Counted from the first letter of the stretch, positions 1 through 8,420 are shown. The stretch: DNA of 64,000 bases from UBA6049 sp965662345 (GCA_965662345.1 CBFIHE010000006.1:1-64000), one strand, 5' to 3'. Made by a program: numbers and translations. Notes: a model not told the origin generated them from the sequence alone.

Positions 1-24
1 CCAGACCCCAAGACTATTGCTGTT

Positions 25-1131
25 TTAGGCCTTATCGGTGTCTTGGTTTTGAGAAACGTTGCGGTGGATTTGATTTTTTCTAACATAATCAAGTATTTGA
101 GCGTCTAAATCACTGCCATCGGTACCGTGAAATTCAACGCTAATAGGTAAATAGAAAAATGATAAACCTTTAAAAGCGTCCAAAAGTGATGTATCTCTCA
201 AACGCATAAAATCTTTTTCGGTGGTGACTAGTAAACTATCATTGGTGAGGTTCATCGTGTTGAACTCATTCACAATACCCGCAATATCGTCAGCGGAGTA
301 GTCATGATGGTCTGGAAAAGACTTGTGTTCGTAGCTAACATTATTCACATTCAAGTGGTCGAGTAGTGGACCATTATTCGCAATGCCAGTAAAAAGATAG
401 ATTTTACGTTCATTGGTTAGCATAGGGCCCTGGTTTCCAGTTTGGCAAGAAGTTAGCCTTCCATACTTGAGGAAAGAAAAGTAGACATTTTGATAAGAGA
501 GTGGTTTAAGGTCTGCTTTTATAGCCCTTCTATCAAGTGGAGACAATATATCTGGACATTTGCTGACAATAATTATGTCTGCTCGCTTATACCCGCTCTT
601 CCATTCCCTTAACCTACCAACGGGAAGAAGGAAATCATTTATGAATAAGTCACTGTAAGGGGTAATGAGTATTGAGAATTCAGGTTTAACAGCTCTATGC
701 TGGAAAGCATCGTCTAGCAAAACGAGGTCTGTTTCAGGATGCTTTTCTAAAAGTTTCTCAATACCATGCTTACGTTTTTCATCAACTGCCACGGGTATTT
801 CTGGAAACTTGCATTTGAATTGCTTAGGTTCATCTCCTATATCTGTGTAAACGGAATTGATTGAGGCTAACAAAAAGCCACTTGTTTTTCTTCCATAGCC
901 CCTGCTCAATGTTGCCACGTTCACATGGTCTTTAAGCAAACGAATAAAATACTCTGTATGAGGTGTTTTACCCGTGCCTCCAACACTTAAGTTCCCGACA
1001 CATACAATAGGGATATCGAATGATTTAGACTCTAACAACCCCAAGCTGTATGCCCAATTACGTATGCCTACACCTATGCCATATAGTAATGCAAAAGGAG
1101 CGAGAAGAAGTTTGGCTGGATGTCGTTTCAC
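25..1131 (-). CDS. lpxK: Tetraacyldisaccharide 4'-kinase LpxK
   Basis: Inner-membrane kinase of lipid A synthesis that phosphorylates the 4' position of the tetraacyldisaccharide. The 368-residue product has an N-terminal hydrophobic segment (about residues 7-22) and a P-loop VGGTGKT at about 50-56, followed by the LSRGYGRK and LLDDAFQHR motifs typical of the family. Length is normal for Bacteroidota LpxK. The start is GTG at 1131; a near-consensus -7 word (TATTTTCG, 1143-1136 on this strand) lies only 4 nt upstream, so the mRNA may be leaderless. The gene is divergent from the Nif3-family gene. About 20 C-terminal residues after DYVRKN look non-conserved. Confidence 0.95.
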   Translation of the reverse strand: MKRHPAKLLLAPFALLYGIGVGIRNWAYSLGLLESKSFDIPIVCVGNLSVGGTGKTPHTEYFIRLLKDHVNVATLSRGYGRKTSGFLLASINSVYTDIGDEPKQFKCKFPEIPVAVDEKRKHGIEKLLEKHPETDLVLLDDAFQHRAVKPEFSILITPYSDLFINDFLLPVGRLREWKSGYKRADIIIVSKCPDILSPLDRRAIKADLKPLSYQNVYFSFLKYGRLTSCQTGNQGPMLTNERKIYLFTGIANNGPLLDHLNVNNVSYEHKSFPDHHDYSADDIAGIVNEFNTMNLTNDSLLVTTEKDFMRLRDTSLLDAFKGLSFFYLPISVEFHGTDGSDLDAQILDYVRKNQIHRNVSQNQDTDKA

Positions 1132-1182
1132 CCTGCGAAAATAGCATATGAATAGTGGCTACCCATATCTTATTGTCGCTAA

Positions 1183-1190
1183 TATCTTTG
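1183..1190 (+). promoter_or_regulatory. -7 promoter element TATCTTTG for the Nif3-family gene
   Basis: Exact match to the Bacteroidota -7 consensus TAnnTTTG. Its last base lies 4 nt before the ATG at 1195, so the transcript would start at or beside the start codon. No clear -33 TTG box is seen at the usual 17-21 nt spacing. Confidence 0.5.
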
Positions 1191-1194
1191 CAGC

Positions 1195-2301
1195 ATGAAT
1201 TCTAACGCAACAATTGGAGATATTACAGCCAAACTAAATGCATGGGCACCACCAGTATATCAAGAAGGATACGATAATGCTGGGCTTATAACTGGTGACT
1301 CAAACGCTGCAATTACTGGTGTTTTAGTTTCATTGGATTGCACAGAAGAAGTTGTGCAAGAGGCCATTGAAACAGGATGTAACCTAATTGTATCTCATCA
1401 TCCTATTGTATTTAAAGGGTTAAAAAAGCTAACCGGTAAAAACTATGTGGAGCGCACGGTAATAAAGGCAATTAAGCATGATGTTGCCTTGTTTGCTATT
1501 CACACCAACCTAGATCATGTTCCTACTGGAGTGAACAAACGCATTGGTGATTTATTAGGAGTTAAGGCTACTAAAATTCTTAGACCAAAAGAGCAAACGA
1601 TAAACAAGTTGAATGTCTATGTGCCTACAGATCATGTAAACTCAGTATCCAAAGCTATGTTTGAAGCTGGCGCAGGCACTATTGGGTCGTATGATTCGTG
1701 TAGCTTCAGAACGAAAGGTGTAGGAACGTTTAGGGGTGATGAGAGTACGAATCCTTTTGTGGGGGAGCCAGGCAAACTGCATGAGGAGGAAGAGGAGCTC
1801 TTGAGTATTGTTGTTCCTAATCATGTTTTGGGTAAGGTAATTCAGAATATGATAAAAGCTCATCCTTATGAAGAGCCAGCCTATGATATCTTTCCACTCA
1901 TAAACGATAACCCTTCTCTAGGTTCAGGAATGATTGGTGAACTAGAGTCTACTGAAGAGATTTACACATTCTTAAATCGAATTAAAGCTACCTTTAACTG
2001 TGAGTCAGTTAGGTATACGGCTCCAGTAAAGAAGAAAGTGAAGCGAATTGCCTGGTGTGGAGGATCTGGTAGTTTTTTACTGGCTGATGCAAAAGCAGCG
2101 GGAGCAGATGTGTTCATCACAGGCGACTTTAAATACCATGAGTTTTTTGATGCAGATGGAGCTTTGGTGATTGCTGATATCGGACACTTTGAAAGTGAGC
2201 AGTTTACGAAGGAGTTAATCCTTGAATTCTTGGAGAGAAATTTTTCTACATTTGCAATCCGTTTATCGGAGGTAAAAACAAATCCGATTCATTATTTGTA
2301 A
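1195..2301 (+). CDS. Nif3-like dinuclear metal-centre protein (GTP cyclohydrolase I type 2 homologue)
   Basis: Member of the Nif3/YbgI/YqfO family, toroidal hexamers with a two-metal site and uncertain cellular role. Metal-ligand motifs are visible: SHHP at about residues 67-70, HTNLD at about 103-107, and DIGHFESE near 328-335. The 368-residue length and the middle region (about 130-235) indicate the longer form with a PII/CutA-like insert, as in YqfO; AHPYEEPAYD is the typical motif there. It is followed after 6 nt by the coiled-coil zinc-ribbon family gene, a pairing widely seen in bacteria. Start chosen at ATG 1195, directly after the promoter word. Confidence 0.93.
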   Translation: MNSNATIGDITAKLNAWAPPVYQEGYDNAGLITGDSNAAITGVLVSLDCTEEVVQEAIETGCNLIVSHHPIVFKGLKKLTGKNYVERTVIKAIKHDVALFAIHTNLDHVPTGVNKRIGDLLGVKATKILRPKEQTINKLNVYVPTDHVNSVSKAMFEAGAGTIGSYDSCSFRTKGVGTFRGDESTNPFVGEPGKLHEEEEELLSIVVPNHVLGKVIQNMIKAHPYEEPAYDIFPLINDNPSLGSGMIGELESTEEIYTFLNRIKATFNCESVRYTAPVKKKVKRIAWCGGSGSFLLADAKAAGADVFITGDFKYHEFFDADGALVIADIGHFESEQFTKELILEFLERNFSTFAIRLSEVKTNPIHYL

Positions 2302-2307
2302 CACACT

Positions 2308-3096
2308 ATGGCTAAGAAAAAGGAGACCGATCCAAAGTTACTTTCTGTAGAAGAAAAACTACGTGCGCTTTATCGCTTACAATTGATAGATTCTCAAATA
2401 GACAAACTGCGTACCGTTAGAGGTGAGCTTCCATTGCAAGTTCAAGACCTAGAAGACGAAGTAGGTGGTTTGGAAACACGCATTGAGAAAATTAACGGTG
2501 AGATTAGTGATTTAAGCACAGAAATCACGAATAAGAAGAACGCCATAAAAGATTCTGAAGCACTTATAAAGAAGTACGAAGAGCAGCAAAAGAATGTACG
2601 TAACAATCGTGAGTTCGACTCCTTGAATAAAGAAATTGAGTTCCAAACATTGGAAATTCAACTTTCTGAGAAGCGTATTCGTGAGTATAACGCAAAGATT
2701 GAAGCCAAGAAAGAAATACTTGAACAGGCTGAAGAAAAAAGAGCGAGCAGACAAACTGAATTAGATCACAAGAAAGCTGAGTTAGACGGTATTATAGCTG
2801 AAACTGAGAAAGATGAGAAAAAGCTTTTGAAGGCATCTGAAGAGGCGGAGCAATTAATAGAAGAGCGTCTTTTGGCCGCATACAAGAGAATTCGTAACCG
2901 TGTAATCAACGGTATGGCGGTAACTCCTATTGAGCGTCAAACTGCTGGTGGTAGTTTTATTCAAATTCCACCGCAGCGTATTTTAGACATCAACGCTAGA
3001 AAGAAAATTATCGTAGATGAGCATAGCGGAAGAATCTTAGTTGATCAAAATTTAGCTGAAGAAGAAGCGGATAAGCTGGCTGATTTATTGGCGTAA
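2308..3096 (+). CDS. C4-type zinc-ribbon family coiled-coil protein with degenerate zinc ribbon
   Basis: A 262-residue protein in which residues about 35-185 are one long coiled coil rich in E, K and I/L heptads, followed by the C-terminal domain known as zf-RING_7 / C4-type zinc ribbon. The fold motif is recognisable (IPPQRILDI, then DEHSGRILV), but the positions that carry CxxC pairs in metal-binding relatives are GMAVTP and DEHS, so no zinc-binding cysteines remain; the whole protein has no cysteine that could serve. It lies 6 nt after the Nif3-family gene and is surely co-transcribed. Function unknown; relatives are proposed to act in RNA or nucleic-acid binding. Confidence 0.85.
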   Translation: MAKKKETDPKLLSVEEKLRALYRLQLIDSQIDKLRTVRGELPLQVQDLEDEVGGLETRIEKINGEISDLSTEITNKKNAIKDSEALIKKYEEQQKNVRNNREFDSLNKEIEFQTLEIQLSEKRIREYNAKIEAKKEILEQAEEKRASRQTELDHKKAELDGIIAETEKDEKKLLKASEEAEQLIEERLLAAYKRIRNRVINGMAVTPIERQTAGGSFIQIPPQRILDINARKKIIVDEHSGRILVDQNLAEEEADKLADLLA

Positions 3097-3122
3097 ACAT
3101 AAGCTATACAAACTATAGAATG

Positions 3123-3153
3123 AATCCTCGGAGCTCTGCTTCGGGGATTTTTT
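3123..3153 (+). terminator. Rho-independent terminator after the Nif3/zinc-ribbon operon
   Basis: A 12-bp stem (arms AATCCTCGGAGC at 3123-3134 and the complementary arm ending at 3149, with two G:U pairs, loop TCT) followed by a run of T. It sits 27 nt after the stop of the upstream gene. Confidence 0.8.
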
Positions 3154-4630
3154 ATTTCCACTTAAATCCCAATGACACTAATACGCTGTGAGAGCGAAGC
3201 TCACTACTTGCTGGAGTGGCAAAGATGGGGTCGTACATATACATACTCTCATCTCGCTGTGTCAATTGATACGTTACATCAAGAAAAACGTTTCCATTGC
3301 GGAAACCAATTCCAGTTGAGTACATATACGTATCTCCGTATTGCCTTGTGTCTGTGAATGGACTCATGTAATATCGAATGCCCCCTCTAAATGTTAACAT
3401 TCCCATTCTATANNNNNNNNNNNNNNNNNNNNNNNNNNNNNNNTTTAATTCGCTGGATATATCTTCATTTTCAGATGCGTAGTCATACAATCCATCAGGC
3501 TGTGTAAAGCGTACTTTACTAAAATCTGAATATTCATATTCCATAGCGAAGGCCGCTGTTTTCCTTAGGGTTAAACCAAGAGACGCAATAACTTTTCCAG
3601 GATTCCTCATTGAATAGCTCCAATCTCCTGGTAAAGAAGAACTCTCATAAGTGTCTCCATTATCAAATCTCGAATCCATCCCATATTCAAACCTGTCTTC
3701 GGTTCGAGTTATATTGGAAAAATGATAAGCAAGTCCCATCCTCAGTAGATCATTCGCACGGTATATAGCCCCAAGCCTTAAGCGTGTAGAAGAACCAGAA
3801 ATATTGAGTTCTGAGTCATATCTAAAATCAGTTAATTGAGTTGTTGAAGAGGTTAAAGGAACCTCTTCTTCATAACGTGTGTTTAGCGTGTAGTTATAAA
3901 TGGCTAAGCCCAGCGCGGCTCCTACGAATAACTTATTGTCGTAGTTAATTGCCCCTGAAAAGAGGTAGTCTGCGGTAGAACCTTCAATTTCTACAGTGTA
4001 GCGCTGAGTCCCCTCGTAAAACGGATTAGCATGGTAGTATTGCTCGGTAATAGCGTTACTATCAAAATCAATTAGGTAGGTGTTCCAAGCGAGTGCAGAC
4101 GAAAAAGCGAGTGCAGGATCTAGATTAATTAAATCGGGTTCAATGGGGCTAGGATAATTCAAGTCAAAAGTCATTTCATCCAAAATGGAACTTCCAGGAT
4201 TATCTCCTGCTATTTCAAAGCTCTGATGGTAAGTAGCCGTTCTATTGTATCCAAAACCCCATGAGTATCTCAAAAGGCTGTTGTTTTGGTTGGGAGGTGA
4301 TGCATGCACAAAGCTCAAAGAATTGAGGTTTAGTCTAACATCATTCTCGCTATTTTTACTGCCATTATAGGCAGTTTGAGTTGCATGTGTGTTTAATGCG
4401 GTACTTACGCTAATTTCCGAAGTCCTGTAAAAACCAAGACCAGCGGGGTTAACCGATGCGTGAGAAAAATCAGCACCTAATACTGAGGTAGCACCCCCCA
4501 TTGCATTGAACCTTGCGGTTCCTTGAACATATTGAGCATTGGATCTAACCGCATCAAAATTATTTTGCGCATGTAGACTCAAAATGGTACAAGCAAAGCT
4601 ACAGATAACGAAAAGGTTCTTAATCGTCAT
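3152..4630 (-). CDS. Outer-membrane beta-barrel protein, OmpP1/FadL-like
   Basis: About 492 residues (including an 11-residue gap from Ns). An N-terminal signal peptide (about 1-21, ending HAQ) is followed by the start of a FadL/OmpP1-like or PorV-like barrel: RFNAMGGA and VNPAGLGFYRTSEI are typical of Bacteroidota members. Alternating hydrophobic/aromatic strands run to the C-terminus, which ends in an aromatic-terminated strand (SLGFKWK). Family knowledge points to transport of hydrophobic compounds or an accessory role in the outer membrane; the substrate is unknown. It follows the tyrosine/glycine-rich lipoprotein gene by 11 nt, so the two are probably one operon. Confidence 0.75.
   Translation of the reverse strand: MTIKNLFVICSFACTILSLHAQNNFDAVRSNAQYVQGTARFNAMGGATSVLGADFSHASVNPAGLGFYRTSEISVSTALNTHATQTAYNGSKNSENDVRLNLNSLSFVHASPPNQNNSLLRYSWGFGYNRTATYHQSFEIAGDNPGSSILDEMTFDLNYPSPIEPDLINLDPALAFSSALAWNTYLIDFDSNAITEQYYHANPFYEGTQRYTVEIEGSTADYLFSGAINYDNKLFVGAALGLAIYNYTLNTRYEEEVPLTSSTTQLTDFRYDSELNISGSSTRLRLGAIYRANDLLRMGLAYHFSNITRTEDRFEYGMDSRFDNGDTYESSSLPGDWSYSMRNPGKVIASLGLTLRKTAAFAMEYEYSDFSKVRFTQPDGLYDYASENEDISSELXXXXXXXXXXXYRMGMLTFRGGIRYYMSPFTDTRQYGDTYMYSTGIGFRNGNVFLDVTYQLTQRDESMYMYDPIFATPASSELRSHSVLVSLGFKWK
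3413..3443. other. Assembly gap (31 N) inside the OMP gene
   Basis: Run of 31 N. The reading frame continues across it, so the estimated length may be about right, but the missing residues cannot be read. Confidence 0.99.
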
Positions 4631-4641
4631 GTTTAAGTGTA

Positions 4642-5565
4642 TTAACGCGGAGAACCAGACCGTGAGCCTCCAGATCTAGGAGAGCCAGACCGTGAACCTC
4701 TAGAAGGCGAAGAAAATGTACCTCTACTGCGAGTTTCAGTGGAAGATGGTCTTGAAAACCTTTCATTGTTTAGCTCATTTCGCTCCCTGCCATAATCGTA
4801 TCTATTATAGTCTCTACTTTGTCTTGGATTAGAAGCACCCGTTTGCCCTCGTTTGCCAGAATTACCTGAGCCGTTTGTAGCATTGGTATAGGGGTTACTT
4901 TGTTGATTGTTCTTTATGTAACGCGGGTCTCTATCTACATTTCCTGGTCTTCTGGTTCTGTAAACAGGTCTATCTACTGCAGGGGTAAACCTGTTGTGTG
5001 GATTACCCCATGGAGACCACATGCCATATGGGTTGCCCATAAACGCACCATAGCCTCCAGCTCCCCAATTGGAATATGCCCAAGGATCGTTATACATTGA
5101 ATAGCCACTATACATTGGGTAATGAATAGGTTGTGATATTCCAAAAGGTGAATACCATGGGTCGTACCATGATCTGTGAGAAGCAAAACCAAATGAGCTT
5201 CCAAAACCTGTTCCAACTCTATACATTCCAGCCGTTGGATTTGCGAATGAGGGCGCATTAAATACGGGGTCTCCGTATGAGTAAACGGTTGAAGATGAAT
5301 ATTTTCTGTTTAAATCTGCAATATAGTTACTGTCGTAATAGTCAGCTTCTTCAGCATCGGAGTAGGCTACATTCTCATTTGATTCGCTGAATGGCCCTTT
5401 GGTTTCCGTAGGTGAAGGGGCTGTATTTCTTTGCTCATGTCTAATATCTGCAGAGGAAAAGTACATGTCGTCATACTCCTCACCCGCAGTAGGTTCCGTT
5501 ACAGTGCATTGTACCGTAAGAAATGCTAAGAAGAAAACTGAAGTAATTAATGTAATAGGTTTCAT
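4642..5565 (-). CDS. Tyr/Gly/Ser-rich lipoprotein, function unknown
   Basis: I do not recognise a named family. Start placed at ATG 5565, giving about 307 residues, because this exposes a lipoprotein signal (MKPITLITSVFFLAFLTVQC, lipobox cysteine at residue 20) and because the promoter -7 word lies just upstream. An acidic segment follows, then a central region (about 95-190) very rich in Y, G, N, W, P and F with repeated MY/PW/YG words, then an arginine-rich low-complexity tail with repeats of SRSGSPR. Such composition suggests an extended, surface-exposed or matrix-like protein. It precedes the OMP gene by 11 nt. Confidence 0.65.
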   Translation of the reverse strand: MKPITLITSVFFLAFLTVQCTVTEPTAGEEYDDMYFSSADIRHEQRNTAPSPTETKGPFSESNENVAYSDAEEADYYDSNYIADLNRKYSSSTVYSYGDPVFNAPSFANPTAGMYRVGTGFGSSFGFASHRSWYDPWYSPFGISQPIHYPMYSGYSMYNDPWAYSNWGAGGYGAFMGNPYGMWSPWGNPHNRFTPAVDRPVYRTRRPGNVDRDPRYIKNNQQSNPYTNATNGSGNSGKRGQTGASNPRQSRDYNRYDYGRERNELNNERFSRPSSTETRSRGTFSSPSRGSRSGSPRSGGSRSGSPR

Positions 5566-5571
5566 GTCTTT

Positions 5572-5602
5572 CAAATATACAACCTTAATCAAGGCTAATC
5601 AA
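5572..5602 (-). promoter_or_regulatory. Bacteroidota-type promoter of the lipoprotein-OMP pair
   Basis: On the minus strand: TTG (5602-5600), 20 nt, then TATATTTG (5579-5572), a good match to TTTG-N19-21-TAnnTTTG. The last G is 6 nt from the ATG at 5565, predicting a nearly leaderless mRNA. Confidence 0.6.
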
Positions 5603-5634
5603 GTATTATAAGTGCAGCTGCTCGGGCGAATAAC

Positions 5635-5642
5635 TACATTTG
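5635..5642 (+). promoter_or_regulatory. -7 promoter element TACATTTG for proS
   Basis: Exact TAnnTTTG word 40 nt upstream of the proS ATG, giving a 5' leader of about 35 nt. No convincing -33 box. Confidence 0.5.
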
Positions 5643-5682
5643 CGGCTGCGAATCCAACACATCTTTTATATAACGCAGAATC

Positions 5683-7158
5683 ATGGCAAAAGATTTTACA
5701 AAGCGATCGGAAGATTACTCAAAATGGTATAACGAATTGGTTGTTAAGGCTGATTTAGCTGAGACTTCAGATGTTCGAGGTTGTATGGTGATTAAACCAT
5801 ATGGATATGCCATATGGGAGAAAATGCAAGCTGAACTAGACAGAATGTTCAAAGCAACAGGGCACAGCAATGCCTACTTTCCTTTGTTTATACCAAAATC
5901 ATACTTAAGTAAAGAAGCAGACCACGTTGAGGGTTTTGCCAAAGAATGCGCTGTAGTTACCCATTACCGTTTAAAAAACGATCCTGATGGAAAAGGCGTT
6001 GTGGTTGACCCTGATGCCAAGCTAGAAGAAGAGTTGGTTGTTAGGCCTACATCAGAAACTATTATTTGGAATACATACAGAAACTGGATTCAGTCTTATC
6101 GTGACCTACCTGTATTGGTTAATCAGTGGGCAAATGTTGTGAGATGGGAGATGCGTACAAGGCTGTTCTTAAGAACAGCAGAATTCTTGTGGCAAGAGGG
6201 GCATACTGCCCATGCTACTAAGAAAGAGGCAGTAGCTGAAGCTGAACAGATGTTAGAGGTATATGCCGAATTCGCAGAGTCTTTCATGGCCATGCCTGTT
6301 GTAAAGGGCATTAAATCGCCAGAAGAACGTTTTGCGGGTGCCTTGGAAACGTACTGTATTGAAGCGTTAATGCAAGATGGTAAGGCATTGCAGGCAGGAA
6401 CTTCGCATTTCTTAGGGCAAAACTTTGCAAAGGCTTTTGATGTAAAGTTCGCAACCAAAGAAGGAGGCTTAGAACATGTTTGGGCTACTTCTTGGGGTGT
6501 GAGTACACGGTTAATGGGTGCATTAGTAATGACACATTCTGATGACCATGGTTTGGTGCTTCCACCAAAACTAGCGCCTATTCACGTAGCTATTGTACCC
6601 ATATATAAAGGAGAAGAACAGCTTGCCGCAATAACAGAAAAGGTTAACACCCTAAAAAAAGACCTTTTCAAGAAAGGAATCAGTGTGAAGTTTGATGACC
6701 GAGACACACATAAACCTGGATGGAAATTTGCGGAATATGAGTTTAAAGGTGTTCCCGTTCGAGTTGCAATTGGTCCTAGAGACTTAGAAAACAACCAAGT
6801 AGAAATAGCAAGAAGAGACACCCTTGAAAAACAAACGGTGAGCTTTGATGAAGCATCCACTTACATTGAAAGATTGTTGGATGAAATTCAGGAGAATTTA
6901 TTCCAGAAAGCAAAATCATACCGAGATGAGAAAATCACTGAGGTGAATTCCTGGGATGAATTCAAGAAAGCTCTAGAGTCTGAAGGCGGTTTCTTATCAG
7001 CTCATTGGGACGGTACTGCAGAGACTGAGCAAAAAATTAAAGAAGCCACAAAAGCAACCATTCGCTGTATTCCACTAGATCAAGTTAAGGAAGAAGGAGA
7101 GTGTATCTTCTCTGGAAAACCTTCACATGGAAGAGTGCTATTTGCGAAAGCCTACTAG
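5683..7158 (+). CDS. proS: Proline--tRNA ligase (short, archaeal/eukaryotic-like type)
   Basis: Class II aminoacyl-tRNA synthetase charging tRNA-Pro. At 491 residues it lacks the large editing insertion of E. coli-type ProRS and matches the short type used by Bacteroidota. Motif 2 region shows VVRPTSETIIW and WANVVRWEMRTRLFLRTAEF (about 125-170); motif 3 lies near LMGALVMTHSDDHGLVLPP (about 275-295), followed by the anticodon-binding domain and the extra C-terminal zinc-binding-like domain of this type, ending FAKAY. Own promoter at 5635. Confidence 0.96.
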   Translation: MAKDFTKRSEDYSKWYNELVVKADLAETSDVRGCMVIKPYGYAIWEKMQAELDRMFKATGHSNAYFPLFIPKSYLSKEADHVEGFAKECAVVTHYRLKNDPDGKGVVVDPDAKLEEELVVRPTSETIIWNTYRNWIQSYRDLPVLVNQWANVVRWEMRTRLFLRTAEFLWQEGHTAHATKKEAVAEAEQMLEVYAEFAESFMAMPVVKGIKSPEERFAGALETYCIEALMQDGKALQAGTSHFLGQNFAKAFDVKFATKEGGLEHVWATSWGVSTRLMGALVMTHSDDHGLVLPPKLAPIHVAIVPIYKGEEQLAAITEKVNTLKKDLFKKGISVKFDDRDTHKPGWKFAEYEFKGVPVRVAIGPRDLENNQVEIARRDTLEKQTVSFDEASTYIERLLDEIQENLFQKAKSYRDEKITEVNSWDEFKKALESEGGFLSAHWDGTAETEQKIKEATKATIRCIPLDQVKEEGECIFSGKPSHGRVLFAKAY

Positions 7159-7188
7159 TTCTTAGGCTCCTGTTGATAGATTCACGAG

Positions 7189-7875
7189 ATGACAACCAAA
7201 AAAGAAATATTCGATGTCTTTCACGTTAAGGCTTCTACAAAGCAAGACGTAGTAGTAGAAACCGAAAAAGCCTTTCGCATGGTTAATGAAGTGCTTAAGG
7301 AGCTTTGCTTATCATATGCCAAGACGCATAAAGACAAAGATGAACGAGTAGTTGTAGAGTTCAATGAGGTAGGTGCTCATGAATGTAGGATGCGTTTTGG
7401 AGGAGATGTGCTATTATTTCATTTGCATACCAATGTTTTCAACTTTGATGATTCACACAGTATGAGAAATTCATCTTACGTAAAAGAAGATAATCTGCGA
7501 TCGTATTGTGGAATCATCAATATTTACAACTTCTTGAACGACTCCTTCAAGTTTGATAGAAAGAATGATTTAGGATTTTTAATCTCTAGAATCTTCATTA
7601 ACAAAGAGGGACATTTTTTTGTGGAAGGCAAGAAAACTCTAAATACCCTCTACAGAGATTTTATGCACCAGACTATTTCAAAGGAGGCAGTGAAGCATGT
7701 GGTTGAACAATCTATTATATATGCTTTAGATTTTGATTTACAAACGCCTGCCTTCCAAAAAGTAGAGCTAGTAAGCATTGGGCAGATGGAAAAGCTAACC
7801 GAGAGTAGTAGGCTCAAAACGGCCAAGAGACTAGGTTTTAGAATGAGTTGGGAGAATGAAGAATACAGTAGATAG
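7189..7875 (+). CDS. Conserved Bacteroidota protein of unknown function
   Basis: A soluble 228-residue protein with no signal peptide or membrane segment and no domain I can name. It begins MTTKKEIFDVFHVKAST and has mixed alpha/beta character with a conserved-looking stretch VVVEFNEVGAHECRMRFGGDVLLFHLHTN-like region around 55-85. It follows proS by 30 nt without an obvious terminator, so it may be read from the proS promoter; whether the two are functionally linked is unknown. Confidence 0.7.
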   Translation: MTTKKEIFDVFHVKASTKQDVVVETEKAFRMVNEVLKELCLSYAKTHKDKDERVVVEFNEVGAHECRMRFGGDVLLFHLHTNVFNFDDSHSMRNSSYVKEDNLRSYCGIINIYNFLNDSFKFDRKNDLGFLISRIFINKEGHFFVEGKKTLNTLYRDFMHQTISKEAVKHVVEQSIIYALDFDLQTPAFQKVELVSIGQMEKLTESSRLKTAKRLGFRMSWENEEYSR

Positions 7876-7892
7876 ATTTTCTTTTCCTACGC

Positions 7893-7921
7893 TTTGTCAT
7901 ACGTATATTTTTTTACATTTG
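7893..7921 (+). promoter_or_regulatory. Promoter of the tRNA-Glu pair and rpsT
   Basis: TTTG (7893-7896), 17 nt, TACATTTG (7914-7921); a full Bacteroidota sigma-ABfr type promoter 29 nt upstream of the first tRNA. Confidence 0.75.
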
Positions 7922-7950
7922 CAGTCCTCTTAAAACGAGGGTAGTTCATT

Positions 7951-8022
7951 GGTCCGTTCGTCTAGGGGTTAGGACGCCACCCTTTCACGGTGGAAACACG
8001 GGTTCGATTCCCGTACGGACTA
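7951..8022 (+). tRNA. tRNA-Glu (anticodon TTC), copy 1
   Basis: Cloverleaf is readable: acceptor GGTCCGT pairs with ACGGACT (G1:U72 wobble), D arm GTCTAGGGGTTAGGAC, anticodon stem CCACC/GGTGG with loop CTTTCAC (TTC at 7984-7986), T arm with GGTTCGATTCC. Discriminator A at 8022; the CCA end is not encoded. Confidence 0.97.
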
Positions 8023-8045
8023 CAATATTTTAAGAGACCTTTTTA

Positions 8046-8117
8046 GGTCCGTTCGTCTAGGGGTTAGGACGCCACCCTTTCACGGTGGAAACACGGGTTC
8101 GATTCCCGTACGGACTA
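8046..8117 (+). tRNA. tRNA-Glu (anticodon TTC), copy 2
   Basis: Identical in all 72 nt to the copy at 7951, 23 nt downstream of it. The pair runs into rpsT 27 nt later with no terminator between, so tRNA and ribosomal protein mRNA are probably one primary transcript. Confidence 0.97.
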
Positions 8118-8144
8118 CATTTAATGAATTGAATTATATAGATT

Positions 8145-8399
8145 ATGGCAAACCATAAGTCAGCATTAAAGCGTATACGCAGCTCAGAAAAAAAGCGTGT
8201 TTTGAATCAGTATCAGCATAAGAGCGCAAGAACTGCGATTCGCAAATTGCGTGGAATGACAGCGAAGAAGGATGCGGAATCTTTCTTGCCAACAGTTGCT
8301 TCTATGATTGATAAATTGGCTAAGAAGAACATTATTCACAAGAACAAAGCGGCCAATCTTAAGTCAAAGCTTACTAAGCACGTAGCTGCTCTAGGATAA
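8145..8399 (+). CDS. rpsT: 30S ribosomal protein S20
   Basis: Small basic protein (84 residues) binding 16S rRNA early in 30S assembly. Begins MANHKSALKRIRSSEKKR, the typical S20 N-terminus, and has the AANLKSKLTKHV C-terminal helix. Lies directly after two tRNA-Glu genes and before a terminator, so it appears to be expressed from the tRNA promoter. Confidence 0.97.
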   Translation: MANHKSALKRIRSSEKKRVLNQYQHKSARTAIRKLRGMTAKKDAESFLPTVASMIDKLAKKNIIHKNKAANLKSKLTKHVAALG

Positions 8400-8420
8400 A
8401 TTTTAATGCATAGCATTTTT

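Noticed and set aside
1..105. Open frame on the plus strand at the left edge, hydrophobic
   Set aside because: It overlaps the lpxK 3' end antisense; the lpxK frame is clearly coding here and the plus-strand peptide shows no family feature.
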